A stretch of DNA of 64,000 nt from Enterobacter cloacae complex sp. ECNIH7. Lineage in GTDB: Bacteria > Pseudomonadota > Gammaproteobacteria > Enterobacterales > Enterobacteriaceae. The stretch covers positions 4,092,001 to 4,156,000 of the forward strand of contig NZ_CP017990.1 in NCBI RefSeq assembly GCF_002208095.1, given 5' to 3'. A program made the position numbers and the translations under genes. The notes under the pieces were generated by a model, which was given only the letters and a program-made list of their open reading frames with translations, was not told the DNA's origin and did no database searches. Shown here piece by piece: positions 40,404 through 51,579 of the stretch (position 1 is its first letter; each line of letters begins with the position of its first letter).

Positions 40404-41063
40404 TCATTTTACGATGGTTTTCACGCCGTCAGCAGTGCCAATCAGCGCCACATCCGCGCCACGGTTGGCGAATAGCCCTACGGTCACTACGCCTGGGATA
40501 GCATTGATAGCATTTTCCAGCGCAATCGCGTCGAGGATTTCCAGACCGTGAACATCGAGGATCACGTTACCGTTATCGGTGACTACGCCCTGACGATATT
40601 CCGGACGACCGCCCAGCTTCACCAGCTGACGGGCAACCGCGCTACGGGCCATTGGGATCACTTCGACCGGCAGCGGGAAATTACCCAGAATGTCGACCTG
40701 CTTGGAGGCGTCCGCGATGCAGATAAACTTGTCCGCAACGGAGGCGATGATCTTCTCGCGCGTCAGCGCCGCGCCGCCGCCTTTGATCATCTGCATGTGG
40801 CCGTTGATTTCATCCGCGCCATCAACGTAAATCCCCAGACGATCCACTTCGTTGAGATCGAAAACGGTAATGCCGAGGCTTTTCAGCTTTTCCGTGGAAG
40901 CATCAGAGCTGGAAACCGCGCCCTCGATTTGCCCCTTCATCGTGCCCAGCGCATCGATAAAGTGTGCCGCGGTTGATCCCGTACCGACACCGACAATGGT
41001 ACCCGGCTGCACGTACTGGAGAGCGGCCCATCCTACTGCTTTTTTCAGTTCATCCTGCGTCAT
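40404..41063 (-). CDS. rpiA: Ribose-5-phosphate isomerase A
   Basis: RpiA interconverts ribose 5-phosphate and ribulose 5-phosphate in the pentose phosphate pathway. The active-site loops [11 protein letters not shown] (about residues 27-37), DGADEI (81-86) and [12 protein letters not shown] (94-105) are all present. The 219-residue length equals E. coli. It is divergent from argP with about 125 bases between them. Confidence 0.97.
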   Translation of the reverse strand: MTQDELKKAVGWAALQYVQPGTIVGVGTGSTAAHFIDALGTMKGQIEGAVSSSDASTEKLKSLGITVFDLNEVDRLGIYVDGADEINGHMQMIKGGGAALTREKIIASVADKFICIADASKQVDILGNFPLPVEVIPMARSAVARQLVKLGGRPEYRQGVVTDNGNVILDVHGLEILDAIALENAINAIPGVVTVGLFANRGADVALIGTADGVKTIVK

Positions 41064-41190
41064 GATCGTTTTGCCTGTGGTGTGAAAACTCAGGGCGCAT
41101 TATAGAACACGTCGAATGGAATTCGTCTGCCACGAAGGGAAAATTGTGTCATAGTGCAGAATAAGCAAAATTAAGGAGCCAGCCAGAGCA

Positions 41191-42084
41191 ATGAAACGTC
41201 CGGACTACAGAACACTACAGGCACTTGATGCAGTTATTCGTGAACGCGGTTTTGAGCGCGCGGCGCAAAAGCTTTGCATCACCCAGTCCGCCGTATCACA
41301 GCGTATCAAACAGCTTGAAAACATGTTCGGCCAGCCGCTGCTGGTGCGCACCGTGCCGCCACGTCCAACCGAGCAAGGGCAAAAGCTTCTCGCCCTGCTG
41401 CGCCAGGTTGAACTGCTGGAAGACGAGTGGCTGGGTGACGAACAAACGGGCTCTACGCCGCTGCTGCTCTCTCTGGCGGTCAACGCCGACAGTCTGGCAA
41501 CCTGGCTGCTGCCGGCCCTTGCGCCGGTATTAGCGGACTCCCCTATCCGCCTGAATTTACAGGTTGAGGATGAAACCCGTACCCAGGAACGCCTGCGTCG
41601 CGGTGAAGTGGTTGGGGCGGTCAGTATCCAGCCTCAGGCCTTGCCAAGCTGTCTTGTCGATCAGTTGGGCGCGCTGGACTATCTGTTTGTGGGTTCAAAA
41701 GCCTTTGCCGAGCGCTACTTCCCGAACGGCGTCACCCGCGCCGCGCTGCTGAAAGCCCCTGCAGTGGCGTTCGACCATCTGGACGATATGCATCAGGCGT
41801 TCCTGCAGCAAAACTTCGATCTGCCGCCGGGCAGCGTGCCGTGCCATATCGTCAACTCGTCTGAAGCCTTTGTGCAGCTTGCGCGTCAGGGCACCACCTG
41901 CTGCATGATCCCGCATCTGCAGATTGAGAAAGAGTTGAAAAGCGGTGAGCTGATTGACCTGACGCCGGGGCTGTATCAGCGCCGGATGCTCTACTGGCAC
42001 CGTTTTGCGCCGGAAAGCCGCATGATGCGCAACGTCACCGACGCGCTGCTGGCGTACGGGCACAAGGTGTTGAGACAGGATTAA
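41191..42084 (+). CDS. argP: LysR-type regulator ArgP (IciA)
   Basis: ArgP activates argO, dapB, gdhA and other genes; arginine favours activation and lysine traps RNA polymerase. It has an N-terminal winged helix-turn-helix ([19 protein letters not shown], about residues 18-36) and a periplasmic-binding-type effector domain. The 297-residue length equals E. coli. Its target argO is 1.5 kb downstream on the opposite strand. It is followed by yggE, which faces it. Confidence 0.96.
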   Translation: MKRPDYRTLQALDAVIRERGFERAAQKLCITQSAVSQRIKQLENMFGQPLLVRTVPPRPTEQGQKLLALLRQVELLEDEWLGDEQTGSTPLLLSLAVNADSLATWLLPALAPVLADSPIRLNLQVEDETRTQERLRRGEVVGAVSIQPQALPSCLVDQLGALDYLFVGSKAFAERYFPNGVTRAALLKAPAVAFDHLDDMHQAFLQQNFDLPPGSVPCHIVNSSEAFVQLARQGTTCCMIPHLQIEKELKSGELIDLTPGLYQRRMLYWHRFAPESRMMRNVTDALLAYGHKVLRQD

Positions 42085-42092
42085 TCGCTTGA

Positions 42093-42124
42093 ATTCCCTC
42101 TCCCTGCGGGAGAGGGTGAGGGCA
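42093..42124. repeat. Palindromic CCCTCTCCC-type intergenic repeat, copy 5
   Basis: CCCTCTCCC-TGC-GGGAGAGGG and GTGAGGGC lie in the 42-base gap between the convergent argP and yggE, so they may serve as terminator for both. Confidence 0.8.
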
Positions 42125-42126
42125 AA

Positions 42127-42867
42127 TTACTGCGCCTTAGCCGCCTCAGTTTGCTGAGTTTGAGTTGGCTCCAGCTGGAACACCACATCCACCTGATCGT
42201 CGAACTGAATGGTTGGCTGCTCGTATGTTTCCTGAGCAGACACCGGGGCTGCATCAGCCTTCATCATCCGTACCATCGGGCTTGGCTGGTAGTTAGAGAC
42301 GTGGTAACGCACGCTGTAAACCGGGCCGAGCTTGCTCTTAAAGCCTGAAGCCAGCTGTTCCGCCTGGTGAATGGCATCATCAATCGCCGCTTTACGCGCT
42401 TCGTCTTTGTATTTTTCCGGTTGCGCAACGCCCAGCGACACTGAACGAATTTCGTTAAGACCCGCCTTCAGCGCGCCATCCAGCAGCGAGTTAAGCTTAT
42501 CCAGCTGACGCACGGTCACTTCGACGGTACGCACGGCACGGTAGCCTTTCAGGATGCTTTTACCATTCTGGTAGTCATAATCGGGTTGAGTACGCAGGTT
42601 CGCGGAGTTGATATCTTTTTTACCGACACCGTTCTGCTCAAGGAAAGAGAGGTATTGCGCAACACGATCGTCAGCCTGCTTCTTGGCAGATGCCGCATCT
42701 TTCGCAGACACATTGACTTCAATTGCCAGCGTTGCGACATCGGGTACCGCGTCCACGCTTGCGGTGCCTGAAGTGACGATGTGCGGGCCATCCGGCAGTT
42801 CACTTGCCTGCACCGACACCGCACCAAAACTTACTAATGCCGCCAGGGCCATCACCTTAAACTTCAC
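42127..42867 (-). CDS. yggE: Periplasmic SIMPL-domain protein YggE
   Basis: YggE is a 246-residue periplasmic or envelope protein with a SIMPL (DUF541) domain, linked to tolerance of oxidative stress. The signal peptide (KFKVMALAALVSFGAVSVQA) follows a GTG start at 42867, which has GGAGGA at ideal distance; the longer frame upstream lacks a ribosome site. The SIMPL core begins at GPHIVTSGTASVDAVPDVA. It precedes argO (upstream, same strand) by about 90 bases. Confidence 0.93.
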   Translation of the reverse strand: MKFKVMALAALVSFGAVSVQASELPDGPHIVTSGTASVDAVPDVATLAIEVNVSAKDAASAKKQADDRVAQYLSFLEQNGVGKKDINSANLRTQPDYDYQNGKSILKGYRAVRTVEVTVRQLDKLNSLLDGALKAGLNEIRSVSLGVAQPEKYKDEARKAAIDDAIHQAEQLASGFKSKLGPVYSVRYHVSNYQPSPMVRMMKADAAPVSAQETYEQPTIQFDDQVDVVFQLEPTQTQQTEAAKAQ

Positions 42868-42958
42868 TGTTATTCCTCCATGTTGCGAAGAGTGCCCATT
42901 AACAGGGCGCATGCCAGCAAGCTTAGCGGGTCTTGTTCAGTTGTCCATAAGACAAGGA

Positions 42959-43594
42959 TTAGTTGAACAATTCCTGAACGTGGTGAATCCCCTCTTTTGC
43001 CAGCTGAAAGGCAATAAACCACATCACCAGCCCTACCAGAGTGTTGATGATGCGCTGGGCTTTGGCCGTACGCAGACGAGGAGCCAGCCATGCAGCCAGA
43101 ATGGCGAGGCCGAAGAACCAGAGGAAAGAGGCGCTAACCGTACCCAGCGCAAACCAGCGTTTCGGCTCAACGTCCAGCTGCCCGCCGAGGCTGCCCAGCA
43201 CCACGAAGGTGTCCAGATAAACATGCGGATTAAGCCAGGTGACCGCCAGCATAGTAACGATAATCTTCCAGCGGCCCTGCTTCATGACTTCCGCGCTCGC
43301 CAGTTCGAGGTTGCTGCTCATCGCCGTTTTCAGGGCACCAAAACCGTACCAGAGCAGAAACGCCACGCCGCCCCAGGTGACCATCGCCAGCAGCCAGGGA
43401 GACTGCATGAGCAATGCGCTGCCGCCAAAAATCCCGGCACAGATCAGCAATAAATCGCTTACCGCACACAGCAGGGCAATCATCAGATGATACTGGCGGC
43501 GAATGCCCTGGTTCATCACAAACGCATTTTGCGGGCCAAGGGGAAGGATCATGGCCGCACCTAAGGCAAGCCCTTGAAAATAATAAGATAACAT
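42959..43594 (-). CDS. argO: Arginine exporter ArgO
   Basis: ArgO is a LysE-family inner-membrane exporter for arginine and canavanine. It has six predicted helices within 211 residues; the family segment [19 protein letters not shown] lies at the N-terminus. Transcription is expected to be ArgP-dependent. The start at 43594 ([12 protein letters not shown]) corresponds to E. coli. Its regulatory region lies in 43595-43690 and is AT-rich. Confidence 0.95.
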   Translation of the reverse strand: MLSYYFQGLALGAAMILPLGPQNAFVMNQGIRRQYHLMIALLCAVSDLLLICAGIFGGSALLMQSPWLLAMVTWGGVAFLLWYGFGALKTAMSSNLELASAEVMKQGRWKIIVTMLAVTWLNPHVYLDTFVVLGSLGGQLDVEPKRWFALGTVSASFLWFFGLAILAAWLAPRLRTAKAQRIINTLVGLVMWFIAFQLAKEGIHHVQELFN

Positions 43595-43696
43595 AACGAA
43601 ATTCTCACAGTATTGTTCTTGAAGGAGACTATACTGCGCGAATTACATTAGAGGAAATTGATAATATTAATTGGGTATTAGCAGCACTTATAAGAA

Positions 43697-43737
43697 TAAA
43701 GCCCGGTGGCGCTAGCGCTTACCGGGCCCGCGGGGGA
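43697..43737. repeat. REP element between mscS and argO
   Basis: AAGCCCGGTGGCGCTAGCGC followed by TTACCGGGCC forms the typical REP stem. Confidence 0.8.
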
Positions 43738-43739
43738 AG

Positions 43740-44594
43740 TTATTCGGCTTCTTTGACTTTTTTGACGTTTACGTCCATCTGAGGGTACGGGAAGCTGATG
43801 CCGTTGGCATCGAAGTCGCGCTTAATGCGCTCCAGCACGTCCCAGTACACGTTTTGCAGATCGCTGCTTTTGCTCCAGATACGCACCACGAAGTTAATGG
43901 AGGACGCGCCCAGTTCGTTGAGGCGAACCGTCTGCTCTTTATCTTTCAGAATACGATCGTCTGAGGCGATGATGTTGCTAATTAGCGACTTCACCTGATC
44001 GATGTCGGAGTCGTACGCCACGCTGATAATCAGTTCGTTACGACGCACCGGCTCACGGGAGAAGTTAATGATGTTGCCCGCGATGATTTTCCCGTTCGGC
44101 ACGACCACGATGCGGCCATCGACGGTACGCATGGTCGTTGAGAAAATCTGCACCTGCAGCACGGTCCCGGCAATGCCGCCAAGGTCAACGTATTCGCCGG
44201 AGCGGAATGGACGGAAGGTGACCAGCAGAACGCCTGCCGCCAGGTTTGACAGCGAGCCCTGCAGCGCCAGACCAATAGCCAGACCGGCGGCACCGAGAAC
44301 GGCAATGACGGAAGCGGTCTGCACGCCCACACGGCCCAGCGCCGCAATCAGCGTAAAGGCGATAATGCCGTAGCGCACCAGTGCGGAGAGGAAGTCAGCC
44401 ACCGTGGCGTCAATGTGACGGGCCAGCATTACGCGATTAACCGCGTTCGAAACGATACGCGCCACAATCATCCCGACGATGATGATGGCAATCGCCGCGA
44501 CAATGTTCACGGCATAGCTCAGCAGCAGGGCCTGGTTGCGCACCAGCCAGTTACCGGCGTTATTGATGCTGTCTACAACATCGAGTTGTTCCAT
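43740..44594 (-). CDS. mscS: Small-conductance mechanosensitive channel MscS
   Basis: MscS opens on hypo-osmotic shock to release solutes. The pore helix TM3 is clear as [20 protein letters not shown] (about residues 95-114), with Gly/Ala packing faces, and is preceded by two membrane helices. A cytoplasmic beta domain follows ([16 protein letters not shown]). The protein has 284 residues, two fewer than E. coli, with the C-terminal tail ending KKVKEAE. It is the last gene of the epd-pgk-fbaA-mscS run, but a terminator at 44732-44759 separates it from fbaA, so it is mainly expressed from its own promoter. Confidence 0.96.
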   Translation of the reverse strand: MEQLDVVDSINNAGNWLVRNQALLLSYAVNIVAAIAIIIVGMIVARIVSNAVNRVMLARHIDATVADFLSALVRYGIIAFTLIAALGRVGVQTASVIAVLGAAGLAIGLALQGSLSNLAAGVLLVTFRPFRSGEYVDLGGIAGTVLQVQIFSTTMRTVDGRIVVVPNGKIIAGNIINFSREPVRRNELIISVAYDSDIDQVKSLISNIIASDDRILKDKEQTVRLNELGASSINFVVRIWSKSSDLQNVYWDVLERIKRDFDANGISFPYPQMDVNVKKVKEAE

Positions 44595-44731
44595 TTATTC
44601 TTCCTTTTGTTAAACCAAAACACAAAATCCATCCCCCATGGAGACAGGCAGGTCAGTAAAGGGTAAACAAAAAGCACCGGCTTTGCCAAACAGATCACAA
44701 AAACAGGTCTGACAGGGTATTGAAAAAGCAT

Positions 44732-44760
44732 AAAAAAGGCCCGCATTTGCGGGCCTTCTG
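44732..44760. terminator. Terminator after fbaA
   Basis: AAAAAAGGCCCGC-ATTT-GCGGGCCTT forms a strong hairpin; on the fbaA strand it is followed by TTTTTT. Confidence 0.9.
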
Positions 44761-44779
44761 ATGCTGTTAGCAGCTCAAA

Positions 44780-45859
44780 TTACAGAACGTCGATTGCGTT
44801 CAGTTCTTTGAAAGCCTGCTCCAGACGGGTCACCATGGACGTCTGGGCTGCGCGCAGCCATACGCGTGGATCGTAGTATTTCTTGTTCGGCTGGTCTTCG
44901 CCTTTCGGGTTGCCCAGCTGGCCCTGCAGGTAAGCTTCGTTCGCTTTGTAGTACTGCAGGATACCGTCCCAGGTTGCCCACTGGGTATCGGTATCGATGT
45001 TCATTTTCACAACGCCGTAGCTTACGGAATCTTTGATTTCCTGAGCAGAAGAACCGGAACCGCCGTGGAAGACGAAGTTCAGGCTATTGTGCGGCAGGTT
45101 GTGTTTCTTAGAAACGTATTCCTGAGAATCACGCAGGATGGTTGGGGTCAGAACCACGTTACCTGGTTTGTAAACGCCGTGTACGTTACCGAAGGACGCT
45201 GCGATGGTGAAGCGTGGGCTGATTTTGCTCAGCTCGGTGTAAGCGTAATCAACGTCTTCTGGCTGGGTGTACAGTGCAGAAGCGTCCATGTGGCTGTTGT
45301 CCACGCCGTCTTCTTCACCACCGGTGCAACCCAGTTCGATTTCCAGGGTCATGTCCATTTTAGCCATGCGCGCCAGGTATTTGGAGCAGATTTCGATGTT
45401 TTCGTGCAGTGACTCTTCAGACAGGTCGATCATATGAGAAGAGAACAGTGGCTTACCGGTAGCCGCGAAGTGTTTTTCACCCGCGTCCAGCAGACCGTCG
45501 ATCCACGGCAGCAGTTTCTTCGCGCAGTGGTCAGTGTGCAGGATAACTGGAACACCGTAGTGCTCAGCCATCTGGTGTACGTGGTGCGCACCAGAGATAG
45601 CGCCCAGGATTGCAGCACCCTGAGGAATGTCAGTTTTCACGCCTTTACCTGCGATGAACGCAGCGCCGCCGTTAGAGAACTGAACGATAACCGGTGCTTT
45701 AACTTTAGCGGCAGTTTCCAGTACGGCATTGATGGAGTCGGTACCCACGCAGTTAACTGCTGGCAGAGCGAAGTTGTTTTCTTTAGCTACCTGGAACACT
45801 TTCTGTACGTCATCACCAGTGATAACGCCAGGTTTTACGAAATCAAAAATTTTAGACAT
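44780..45859 (-). CDS. fbaA: Fructose-bisphosphate aldolase class II
   Basis: FbaA cleaves fructose 1,6-bisphosphate in glycolysis. Zn ligand and catalytic residues are seen in ILHTDHCAKKLLPW (Asp110 and His111, counting Met as 1) and GSGSSAQEI, the phosphate-binding loop. The 359-residue length equals E. coli. It is 92 bases downstream of pgk in the same direction. The codon use is of the strongly biased type expected for a very highly expressed gene. Confidence 0.97.
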   Translation of the reverse strand: MSKIFDFVKPGVITGDDVQKVFQVAKENNFALPAVNCVGTDSINAVLETAAKVKAPVIVQFSNGGAAFIAGKGVKTDIPQGAAILGAISGAHHVHQMAEHYGVPVILHTDHCAKKLLPWIDGLLDAGEKHFAATGKPLFSSHMIDLSEESLHENIEICSKYLARMAKMDMTLEIELGCTGGEEDGVDNSHMDASALYTQPEDVDYAYTELSKISPRFTIAASFGNVHGVYKPGNVVLTPTILRDSQEYVSKKHNLPHNSLNFVFHGGSGSSAQEIKDSVSYGVVKMNIDTDTQWATWDGILQYYKANEAYLQGQLGNPKGEDQPNKKYYDPRVWLRAAQTSMVTRLEQAFKELNAIDVL

Positions 45860-45951
45860 GTTGCTTAGTCCTGTATCTTCGGCCGTTAGAAAAGGTGCGA
45901 GCTCTTAAAAGCGCGCTGAAAATTGGGCAGGTTTCCCTGCCCTTGAATGGC

Positions 45952-47115
45952 TTACTTCTTAGCGCGCTCTTCGAGCATTGCTACTGCTGGCAGTACTTTG
46001 CCTTCCACGAATTCGAGGAATGCGCCGCCACCAGTGGAGATGTAGGAGATCTTGTCAGCGATACCGAACAGGTCGATTGCTGCCAGGGTGTCACCACCGC
46101 CTGCGATAGAGAACGCTTCGCTGTCTGCGATAGCGTTAGCAACAATTTCAGTACCTTTGCGGAAGTTCGGGAATTCGAACACGCCAACAGGACCGTTCCA
46201 CAGGATAGTTTTCGCGTTTTTGAGGATTTCAGCCAGTTTCTGTGCAGAAACGTCGCCCAGGTCCAGAATCTGCTCTTCGTCTTTGATGTCGTTGACAGAT
46301 TTCAGAGTCGCGGTTGCGGTCTCGGAGAACTCGGTCGCGACGCGAACGTCAGTTGGAACCGGGATATCACAGGTACCCAGCAGGCGTTTGGCTTCGTCAA
46401 CCAGGTCTGCTTCGTACAGGGATTTGCCCACGTTGTGGCCCTGAGCGGCAACGAAGGTGTTCGCGATACCACCGCCAACGATCAGCTGGTCAGCGATTTT
46501 AGACAGGGAATCCAGAACGGTCAGTTTGGTGGAAACTTTAGAACCACCAACGATAGCGACCATCGGACGAGCAGGTTCTTTCAGTGCTTTACCCAGCGCT
46601 TCCAGTTCGTCAGCCAGCAGAGGACCGGCACACGCAACGTCTGCGAATTTACCGATACCGTGGGTTGACGCCTGAGCACGGTGAGCCGTACCGAATGCAT
46701 CCATCACGAACACGTCGCACAGTGCAGCGTATTTTTTGGACAGAGTTTCGTCGTCTTTCTTTTCGCCTTTGTTGAAGCGAACGTTTTCCAGAACAACCAG
46801 TTCACCGGCTGCCACTTCAACGCCGTCCAGGTAATCTTTAACCAGGCGAACCGGGTTGGACAGTTTGTCTTTCAGGTAATTAACCACTGGCAGCAGAGAG
46901 AACTCTTCGTTGTACTCGCCTTCAGTTGGACGACCCAGGTGGGAGGTGACCATCACTTTCGCGCCCTGCTTCAGAGCCAGTTCGATGGTTGGCAGTGATG
47001 CACGGATACGCGCGTCGCTGGTCACTTTGCCATCTTTAACCGGCACGTTCAGATCGGCACGGATGAAAACGCGTTTACCAGCCAGATCCAGATCGGTCAT
47101 CTTAATTACAGACAT
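45952..47115 (-). CDS. pgk: Phosphoglycerate kinase
   Basis: Pgk makes ATP and 3-phosphoglycerate from 1,3-bisphosphoglycerate. The N-terminal signature [17 protein letters not shown] (about residues 14-30) binds the substrate, and the C-terminal [13 protein letters not shown] and [14 protein letters not shown] bind nucleotide. The 387-residue length equals E. coli. It follows epd by 49 bases. Confidence 0.97.
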   Translation of the reverse strand: MSVIKMTDLDLAGKRVFIRADLNVPVKDGKVTSDARIRASLPTIELALKQGAKVMVTSHLGRPTEGEYNEEFSLLPVVNYLKDKLSNPVRLVKDYLDGVEVAAGELVVLENVRFNKGEKKDDETLSKKYAALCDVFVMDAFGTAHRAQASTHGIGKFADVACAGPLLADELEALGKALKEPARPMVAIVGGSKVSTKLTVLDSLSKIADQLIVGGGIANTFVAAQGHNVGKSLYEADLVDEAKRLLGTCDIPVPTDVRVATEFSETATATLKSVNDIKDEEQILDLGDVSAQKLAEILKNAKTILWNGPVGVFEFPNFRKGTEIVANAIADSEAFSIAGGGDTLAAIDLFGIADKISYISTGGGAFLEFVEGKVLPAVAMLEERAKK

Positions 47116-47164
47116 GGTGAATCCTCTCGTTGATTCTTAAAGTTTTGCAGACGCACAATGCGTC

Positions 47165-48184
47165 TTACCTGAAACCTTGAGCGGCCATTGCTAACGTGGT
47201 GTCGAGCATTCGGTTAGCAAAGCCCCATTCGTTATCACACCAGACCAGCGTCTTGATAAGGTGCGCGCCACTGACCCTCGTTTGCGTGCCATCGACGATG
47301 GCGCTGTGCGGGTCGTGGTTAAAATCTACTGAGACCAACGGTAATTCCGTATAGTCAACTATACCATGAAATGCCCCCTGTGCCGCTTTTTGCAGCAACA
47401 GGTTGACTTCACAGGCTTTTACCGGTTTTTTCACCGTCACGCTAAGATCGATTGCGGTGACGTTAATCGTCGGGACACGCACGGCAATCGCTTCAAACCG
47501 GTCATTAAACTGCGGAAAAATACGGGTGATCCCTGCCGCCAGTTTCGTATCCACCGGAATGATTGACTGGCTCGCCGCGCGAGTGCGCCGTAAATCCGGG
47601 TGGTAGGCGTCAATCACCTGCTGATCGTGCATGGCGGAGTGAATTGTGGTCACAGTGCCGGATTCAATGCCATACGCATCGTCTAACAGTTTGATGACCG
47701 GAATAATGCAGTTAGTGGTACAGGAGGCGTTGGAAACAATGCGGTGTTCGGCCTGCAGCTCATGCTGGTTGACGCCAAACACGACGGTCGCGTCGAGGTC
47801 GTTACTGCCGGGATGAGAAAACAGGACTTTTTTCGCGCCTGCTGCAAGATGCGCTTCGCCATGTTCGCGGTTGCCGTACACGCCGGTACAGTCCAGCACC
47901 ACATCCACACCCAGTTCACGCCAGGGTAGCCCGGAGATGCTGTTCTCATGCAGCACGCGAATAGCGTCGTCACCCACAAACAGCTGTTCTCTTTCCTGGC
48001 GTACGTCCCAGGCAAAGCGTCCGTGGCTGGTGTCATATTTCAATAAATGCGCCATGCCCGTAGCATCCGCCAGTTCATTGATTGCCACCACGGTTATTTC
48101 CGCCCGACGTCCGGATTCATATAAAGCACGAACCACGTTACGTCCGATGCGACCGAAGCCATTAATCGCTACGCGTACGGTCAT
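47165..48184 (-). CDS. epd: D-erythrose-4-phosphate dehydrogenase
   Basis: Epd oxidises erythrose 4-phosphate on the route to pyridoxal phosphate. It is a GapA-like enzyme: Rossmann loop [10 protein letters not shown] at about residues 8-17 and catalytic Cys in SNASCTTNC (about 151-159). The ATG at 48184 gives [11 protein letters not shown] and 339 residues, like E. coli. It heads the epd-pgk-fbaA operon; Cra-like and CRP-like sites lie upstream. Confidence 0.95.
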   Translation of the reverse strand: MTVRVAINGFGRIGRNVVRALYESGRRAEITVVAINELADATGMAHLLKYDTSHGRFAWDVRQEREQLFVGDDAIRVLHENSISGLPWRELGVDVVLDCTGVYGNREHGEAHLAAGAKKVLFSHPGSNDLDATVVFGVNQHELQAEHRIVSNASCTTNCIIPVIKLLDDAYGIESGTVTTIHSAMHDQQVIDAYHPDLRRTRAASQSIIPVDTKLAAGITRIFPQFNDRFEAIAVRVPTINVTAIDLSVTVKKPVKACEVNLLLQKAAQGAFHGIVDYTELPLVSVDFNHDPHSAIVDGTQTRVSGAHLIKTLVWCDNEWGFANRMLDTTLAMAAQGFR

Positions 48185-48306
48185 AGATCTCCTGCAAAGC
48201 AATCCCTGAGTTTGAGGTGGCTGAAAGAGTAATCCAGCCACGCCCGAAGGGGAATCCTTGCTGTCACAAACTGCGATTGATTGGTCAATTGTCGAACATT
48301 TAATCG

Positions 48307-48322
48307 ACTGAAACGCTTCAGC
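48307..48322. promoter_or_regulatory. Cra (FruR)-type operator upstream of epd
   Basis: CTGAAACGCTTCAG is a perfect palindrome that fits the Cra consensus (RCTGAAWCG core), about 125 bases before the epd start. Cra control of epd-pgk is known in E. coli. Confidence 0.65.
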
Positions 48323-48379
48323 AAGAATAAGCGAATCGGGGAATAAAAGGAATGTCTGTCCAGATGAATAAGCGCGCTA

Positions 48380-48395
48380 TATGACTTGCGTCACA
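48380..48395. promoter_or_regulatory. CRP-type site upstream of epd
   Basis: The motif TATGA-N6-TCACA matches TGTGA-N6-TCACA with one mismatch, about 200 bases before epd. CRP activation of epd is established in E. coli. Confidence 0.5.
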
Positions 48396-48428
48396 TTTTA
48401 AGTGGAATAATGGCGGCAAGGTAAAAGC

Positions 48429-48458
48429 AAAACGGTAACCGAGAGGTTACCGTTTTTT
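48429..48458. terminator. Terminator between tktA and epd
   Basis: AACGGTAACC-GAGA-GGTTACCGTT has perfect 10-bp arms, with TTTT on one strand and TTTTGC on the tktA strand. It ends tktA transcription before the epd control region. Confidence 0.85.
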
Positions 48459-48467
48459 AGTGTTTGC

Positions 48468-48503
48468 ACCCTCTCCCGTGGGAGAGGGCTCGGGTGAGGG
48501 CAT
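48468..48503. repeat. Palindromic CCCTCTCCC-type intergenic repeat, copy 6
   Basis: CCCTCTCCC-GT-GGGAGAGGG followed by CTCGGGTGAGGG, directly after the tktA stop on the plus strand. Confidence 0.8.
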
Positions 48504-48524
48504 CAGCCCGCACCCTACAAACGA

Positions 48525-50516
48525 TTACAGCAGTTCTTTCGCTTTCGCGACAACGTTCTCAACGGTGAAGCCGAACTCTTCGAACAGCTGTTCTGCAGGA
48601 GCAGATTCACCGAAGGTGGTCATACCGACGATGGCACCGTTCAGGCCCACGTATTTGAACCAGTAGTCAGCGATACCCGCTTCCACTGCCACGCGAGCGG
48701 AAACCGCTTTAGGCAGCACGGATTCACGGTAAGCGGCATCCTGCTTGTCGAACGCGTCGGTAGACGGCATGGAAACCACGCGCGCTTTCACGCCTTCGGC
48801 AGTCAGTTTTTCCCACGCTGCAACCGCCAGTTCAACTTCAGAACCGGTGGCGATGAAGATCAGCTCCGGCTGACCCGCGCAATCTTTCAGCACGTAACCA
48901 CCGCGAGCGATGTTCGCCAGCTGCTCTGGAGTACGCTCCTGCTGTGCCAGGTTCTGACGGGAGAGGATCAGCGCGGTTGGACCGTCCTGACGCTCAACGC
49001 CGTATTTCCACGCCACCGCGGATTCAACCTGGTCACATGGACGCCATGTGCTCATGTTCGGGGTCACGCGCAGGGAAGCCACCTGCTCTACCGGCTGGTG
49101 AGTTGGACCATCTTCACCCAGACCGATGGAGTCGTGGGTGTAGACCATCACCTGACGCTGTTTCATCAGCGCGGCCATACGCACGGCGTTACGTGCGTAT
49201 TCAACGAACATCAGGAAGGTAGAGGTGTACGGCAGGAAACCACCGTGCAGGGAGATACCGTTGGCAATCGCGGTCATACCGAATTCACGTACACCGTAAT
49301 GGATGTAGTTACCGGCAGTATCTTCGTTGATTGGCTTAGAACCAGACCACAGGGTCAGGTTAGATGGCGCCAGGTCAGCGGAGCCGCCCAGGAATTCTGG
49401 AAGCCATGGGCCGAACGCTTCAATCGCATTCTGAGACGCTTTACGGCTCGCGATTTTAGACGGGTTCGCCTGCAGCTTAGCGATGAATTCGTTGGCTTTC
49501 GCGTCGAAGTCAGACGGCATTTCACCTTTCATACGACGGGTGAATTCAGCCGCTTCCTGCGGGAACGCTTTCGCATAGGCAGCGAATTTCTCGTTCCAGG
49601 CCGCTTCTTTCGCCTGGCCTACTTCTTTTGCATCCCACTGAGCGTAGATCTCAGATGGGATTTCGAATGCAGGGTGTTTCCAGCCCAGCGCTTCGCGGGT
49701 CAGTGCGATTTCCGCATCACCCAATGGCGCGCCGTGGGAGTCGTGAGTACCCGCTTTGTTCGGGGAGCCGAAGCCGATGATGGTTTTGCACATCAGCAGG
49801 GACGGTTTGTCCGTCACCGCGCGCGCTTCTTCCACTGCACGTTTAATCGAGTCAGCATCGTGACCATCAACGCCACGCACTACGTGCCAGCCGTAGGCTT
49901 CGAAACGTGCTGCGGTGTCGTCGGTGAACCAGCCTTCAACGTGACCGTCGATGGAGATACCGTTGTCGTCATAGAACGCAACCAGTTTGCCCAGCTTCAG
50001 GGTACCTGCCAGGGAGCACACTTCGTGAGAAATGCCTTCCATCATGCAGCCGTCGCCCATGAACGCGTAGGTGAAGTGGTCTACGATGTCGTGACCAGGA
50101 CGGTTGAACTGCGCCGCCAGCGTCTTCTCGGCAATCGCCATACCCACAGCGTTAGCAATACCCTGACCCAGCGGGCCGGTGGTGGTTTCTACGCCAGCGG
50201 TGTAACCCACTTCCGGGTGACCTGGAGTTTTGGAGTGCAGCTGACGGAAGTTTTTCAGCTCTTCAATTGGCAGATCGTAGCCGGTGAGGTGCAGCAGGCT
50301 ATAGATCAGCATTGAGCCGTGGCCGTTGGACAGCACGAAGCGGTCGCGGTCAGCCCATGACGGGTTCTGCGGGTTGTGGTTCAGGAAATCACGCCACAGG
50401 ACTTCGGCGATATCAGCCATACCCATAGGAGCCCCTGGGTGGCCGGATTTGGCTTTCTGTACTGCGTCCATGCTCAGCGCACGAATAGCATTAGCAAGCT
50501 CTTTACGTGAGGACAT
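48525..50516 (-). CDS. tktA: Transketolase A
   Basis: TktA transfers two-carbon units between sugar phosphates with thiamine diphosphate. His26 in AKSGHPGAP contacts the cofactor, and [12 protein letters not shown] (about residues 154-165) is the ThDP-Mg motif; [12 protein letters not shown] (about 410-421) carries the catalytic Glu. The start at 50516 ([12 protein letters not shown]) gives 663 residues, as in E. coli; an upstream in-frame extension is leader. It is divergent from loiP. Confidence 0.97.
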   Translation of the reverse strand: MSSRKELANAIRALSMDAVQKAKSGHPGAPMGMADIAEVLWRDFLNHNPQNPSWADRDRFVLSNGHGSMLIYSLLHLTGYDLPIEELKNFRQLHSKTPGHPEVGYTAGVETTTGPLGQGIANAVGMAIAEKTLAAQFNRPGHDIVDHFTYAFMGDGCMMEGISHEVCSLAGTLKLGKLVAFYDDNGISIDGHVEGWFTDDTAARFEAYGWHVVRGVDGHDADSIKRAVEEARAVTDKPSLLMCKTIIGFGSPNKAGTHDSHGAPLGDAEIALTREALGWKHPAFEIPSEIYAQWDAKEVGQAKEAAWNEKFAAYAKAFPQEAAEFTRRMKGEMPSDFDAKANEFIAKLQANPSKIASRKASQNAIEAFGPWLPEFLGGSADLAPSNLTLWSGSKPINEDTAGNYIHYGVREFGMTAIANGISLHGGFLPYTSTFLMFVEYARNAVRMAALMKQRQVMVYTHDSIGLGEDGPTHQPVEQVASLRVTPNMSTWRPCDQVESAVAWKYGVERQDGPTALILSRQNLAQQERTPEQLANIARGGYVLKDCAGQPELIFIATGSEVELAVAAWEKLTAEGVKARVVSMPSTDAFDKQDAAYRESVLPKAVSARVAVEAGIADYWFKYVGLNGAIVGMTTFGESAPAEQLFEEFGFTVENVVAKAKELL

Positions 50517-50788
50517 TTTAACTCCAGATCGGACTGTTAAAGGCCATGCCCTTGACGACAGCGCGTTTTGGGCTACGCCGGAAAAAAGTGCCAACAATGT
50601 AACCCAAGCCGCAAGTCATGTACATGGAGCATTCTTTTGCTTGTTAAGAAATCTCTGGATCATGCTCGCATGTTGCGCAATCTGCTCGCCCGGCCCTGCA
50701 GATATTCCTTATACTTAGCCCGACACCGGCTTCGCTGACGGTGCCCTTTTCGGATTTTATTCAGTTTAACGAGTACGGAAGCAACCTC

Positions 50789-51547
50789 ATGAAAATGCGT
50801 GCAATAGTGCTGGCCCTGGGTACAACGCTCCTGCTGAGCGGCTGTCAGAATATGGATTCTAACGGTCTGATGACGTCAGGCGCAGAGGCCTTTCAGGCCT
50901 ATTCCCTGAGCGATGCGCAGGTGAAAGCGCTGAGCGACCAGGCCTGTAAAGATATGGACGGAAAAGCCACGCTTGCGCCGGCTAACAGTACCTACACGCA
51001 GCGTCTGAATAAGATTGCTTCCGCGCTGGGCGACAACATCAACGGCCAGCCGGTGAACTACAAGGTGTACATGGCGAAAGACGTGAACGCCTTCGCGATG
51101 GCGAACGGCTGTATCCGCGTCTATAGCGGACTGATGGACATGATGACCGACAACGAAGTGGAAGCAGTGATCGGCCACGAAATGGGCCACGTTGCCCTGG
51201 GCCACGTGAAGAAAGGGATGCAGGTTGCCCTGGGCACCAATGCCATCCGCGCAGCGGCGGCCTCAGCGGGCGGTATCGTTGGCAGCCTGTCGCAGTCACA
51301 GCTTGGCGACGTGGGTGAAAAGCTGGTTAACTCTCAGTTCTCACAGCGTCAGGAGTCCGAGGCGGATGACTACTCATACGATCTGTTGCGCAAACGCGGC
51401 ATTAATCCATCAGGCTTAGCCACCAGCTTCGAAAAACTGGCCAAGCTGGAAGCCGGACGCCAAAGCTCCATGTTTGACGATCACCCTGCCTCAGAAGAAC
51501 GCGCACAGCATATTCGCGACCGTATGGCCGCAGACGGAATTAAATAA
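50789..51547 (+). CDS. loiP: Outer-membrane metalloprotease LoiP (YggG)
   Basis: LoiP is an M48 peptidase lipoprotein that is induced by low osmolarity. The signal and lipobox are in MRAIVLALGTTLLLSGC, and the zinc-binding HEMGH is in VIGHEMGHVALGH (about residues 131-143), with a third ligand in RQESEADDYSYDLL. The start at 50789 gives 252 residues. A terminator follows (51555-51577). Confidence 0.94.
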   Translation: MKMRAIVLALGTTLLLSGCQNMDSNGLMTSGAEAFQAYSLSDAQVKALSDQACKDMDGKATLAPANSTYTQRLNKIASALGDNINGQPVNYKVYMAKDVNAFAMANGCIRVYSGLMDMMTDNEVEAVIGHEMGHVALGHVKKGMQVALGTNAIRAAAASAGGIVGSLSQSQLGDVGEKLVNSQFSQRQESEADDYSYDLLRKRGINPSGLATSFEKLAKLEAGRQSSMFDDHPASEERAQHIRDRMAADGIK

Positions 51548-51552
51548 TTTCA

Positions 51553-51579
51553 GAAGGAGGCAATTTTGCCTCCTTTTAT
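51553..51579 (+). terminator. Terminator after loiP
   Basis: AAGGAGGC-AATTTT-GCCTCCTT followed by TTATTT is a clear intrinsic terminator just after the loiP stop. Confidence 0.85.
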
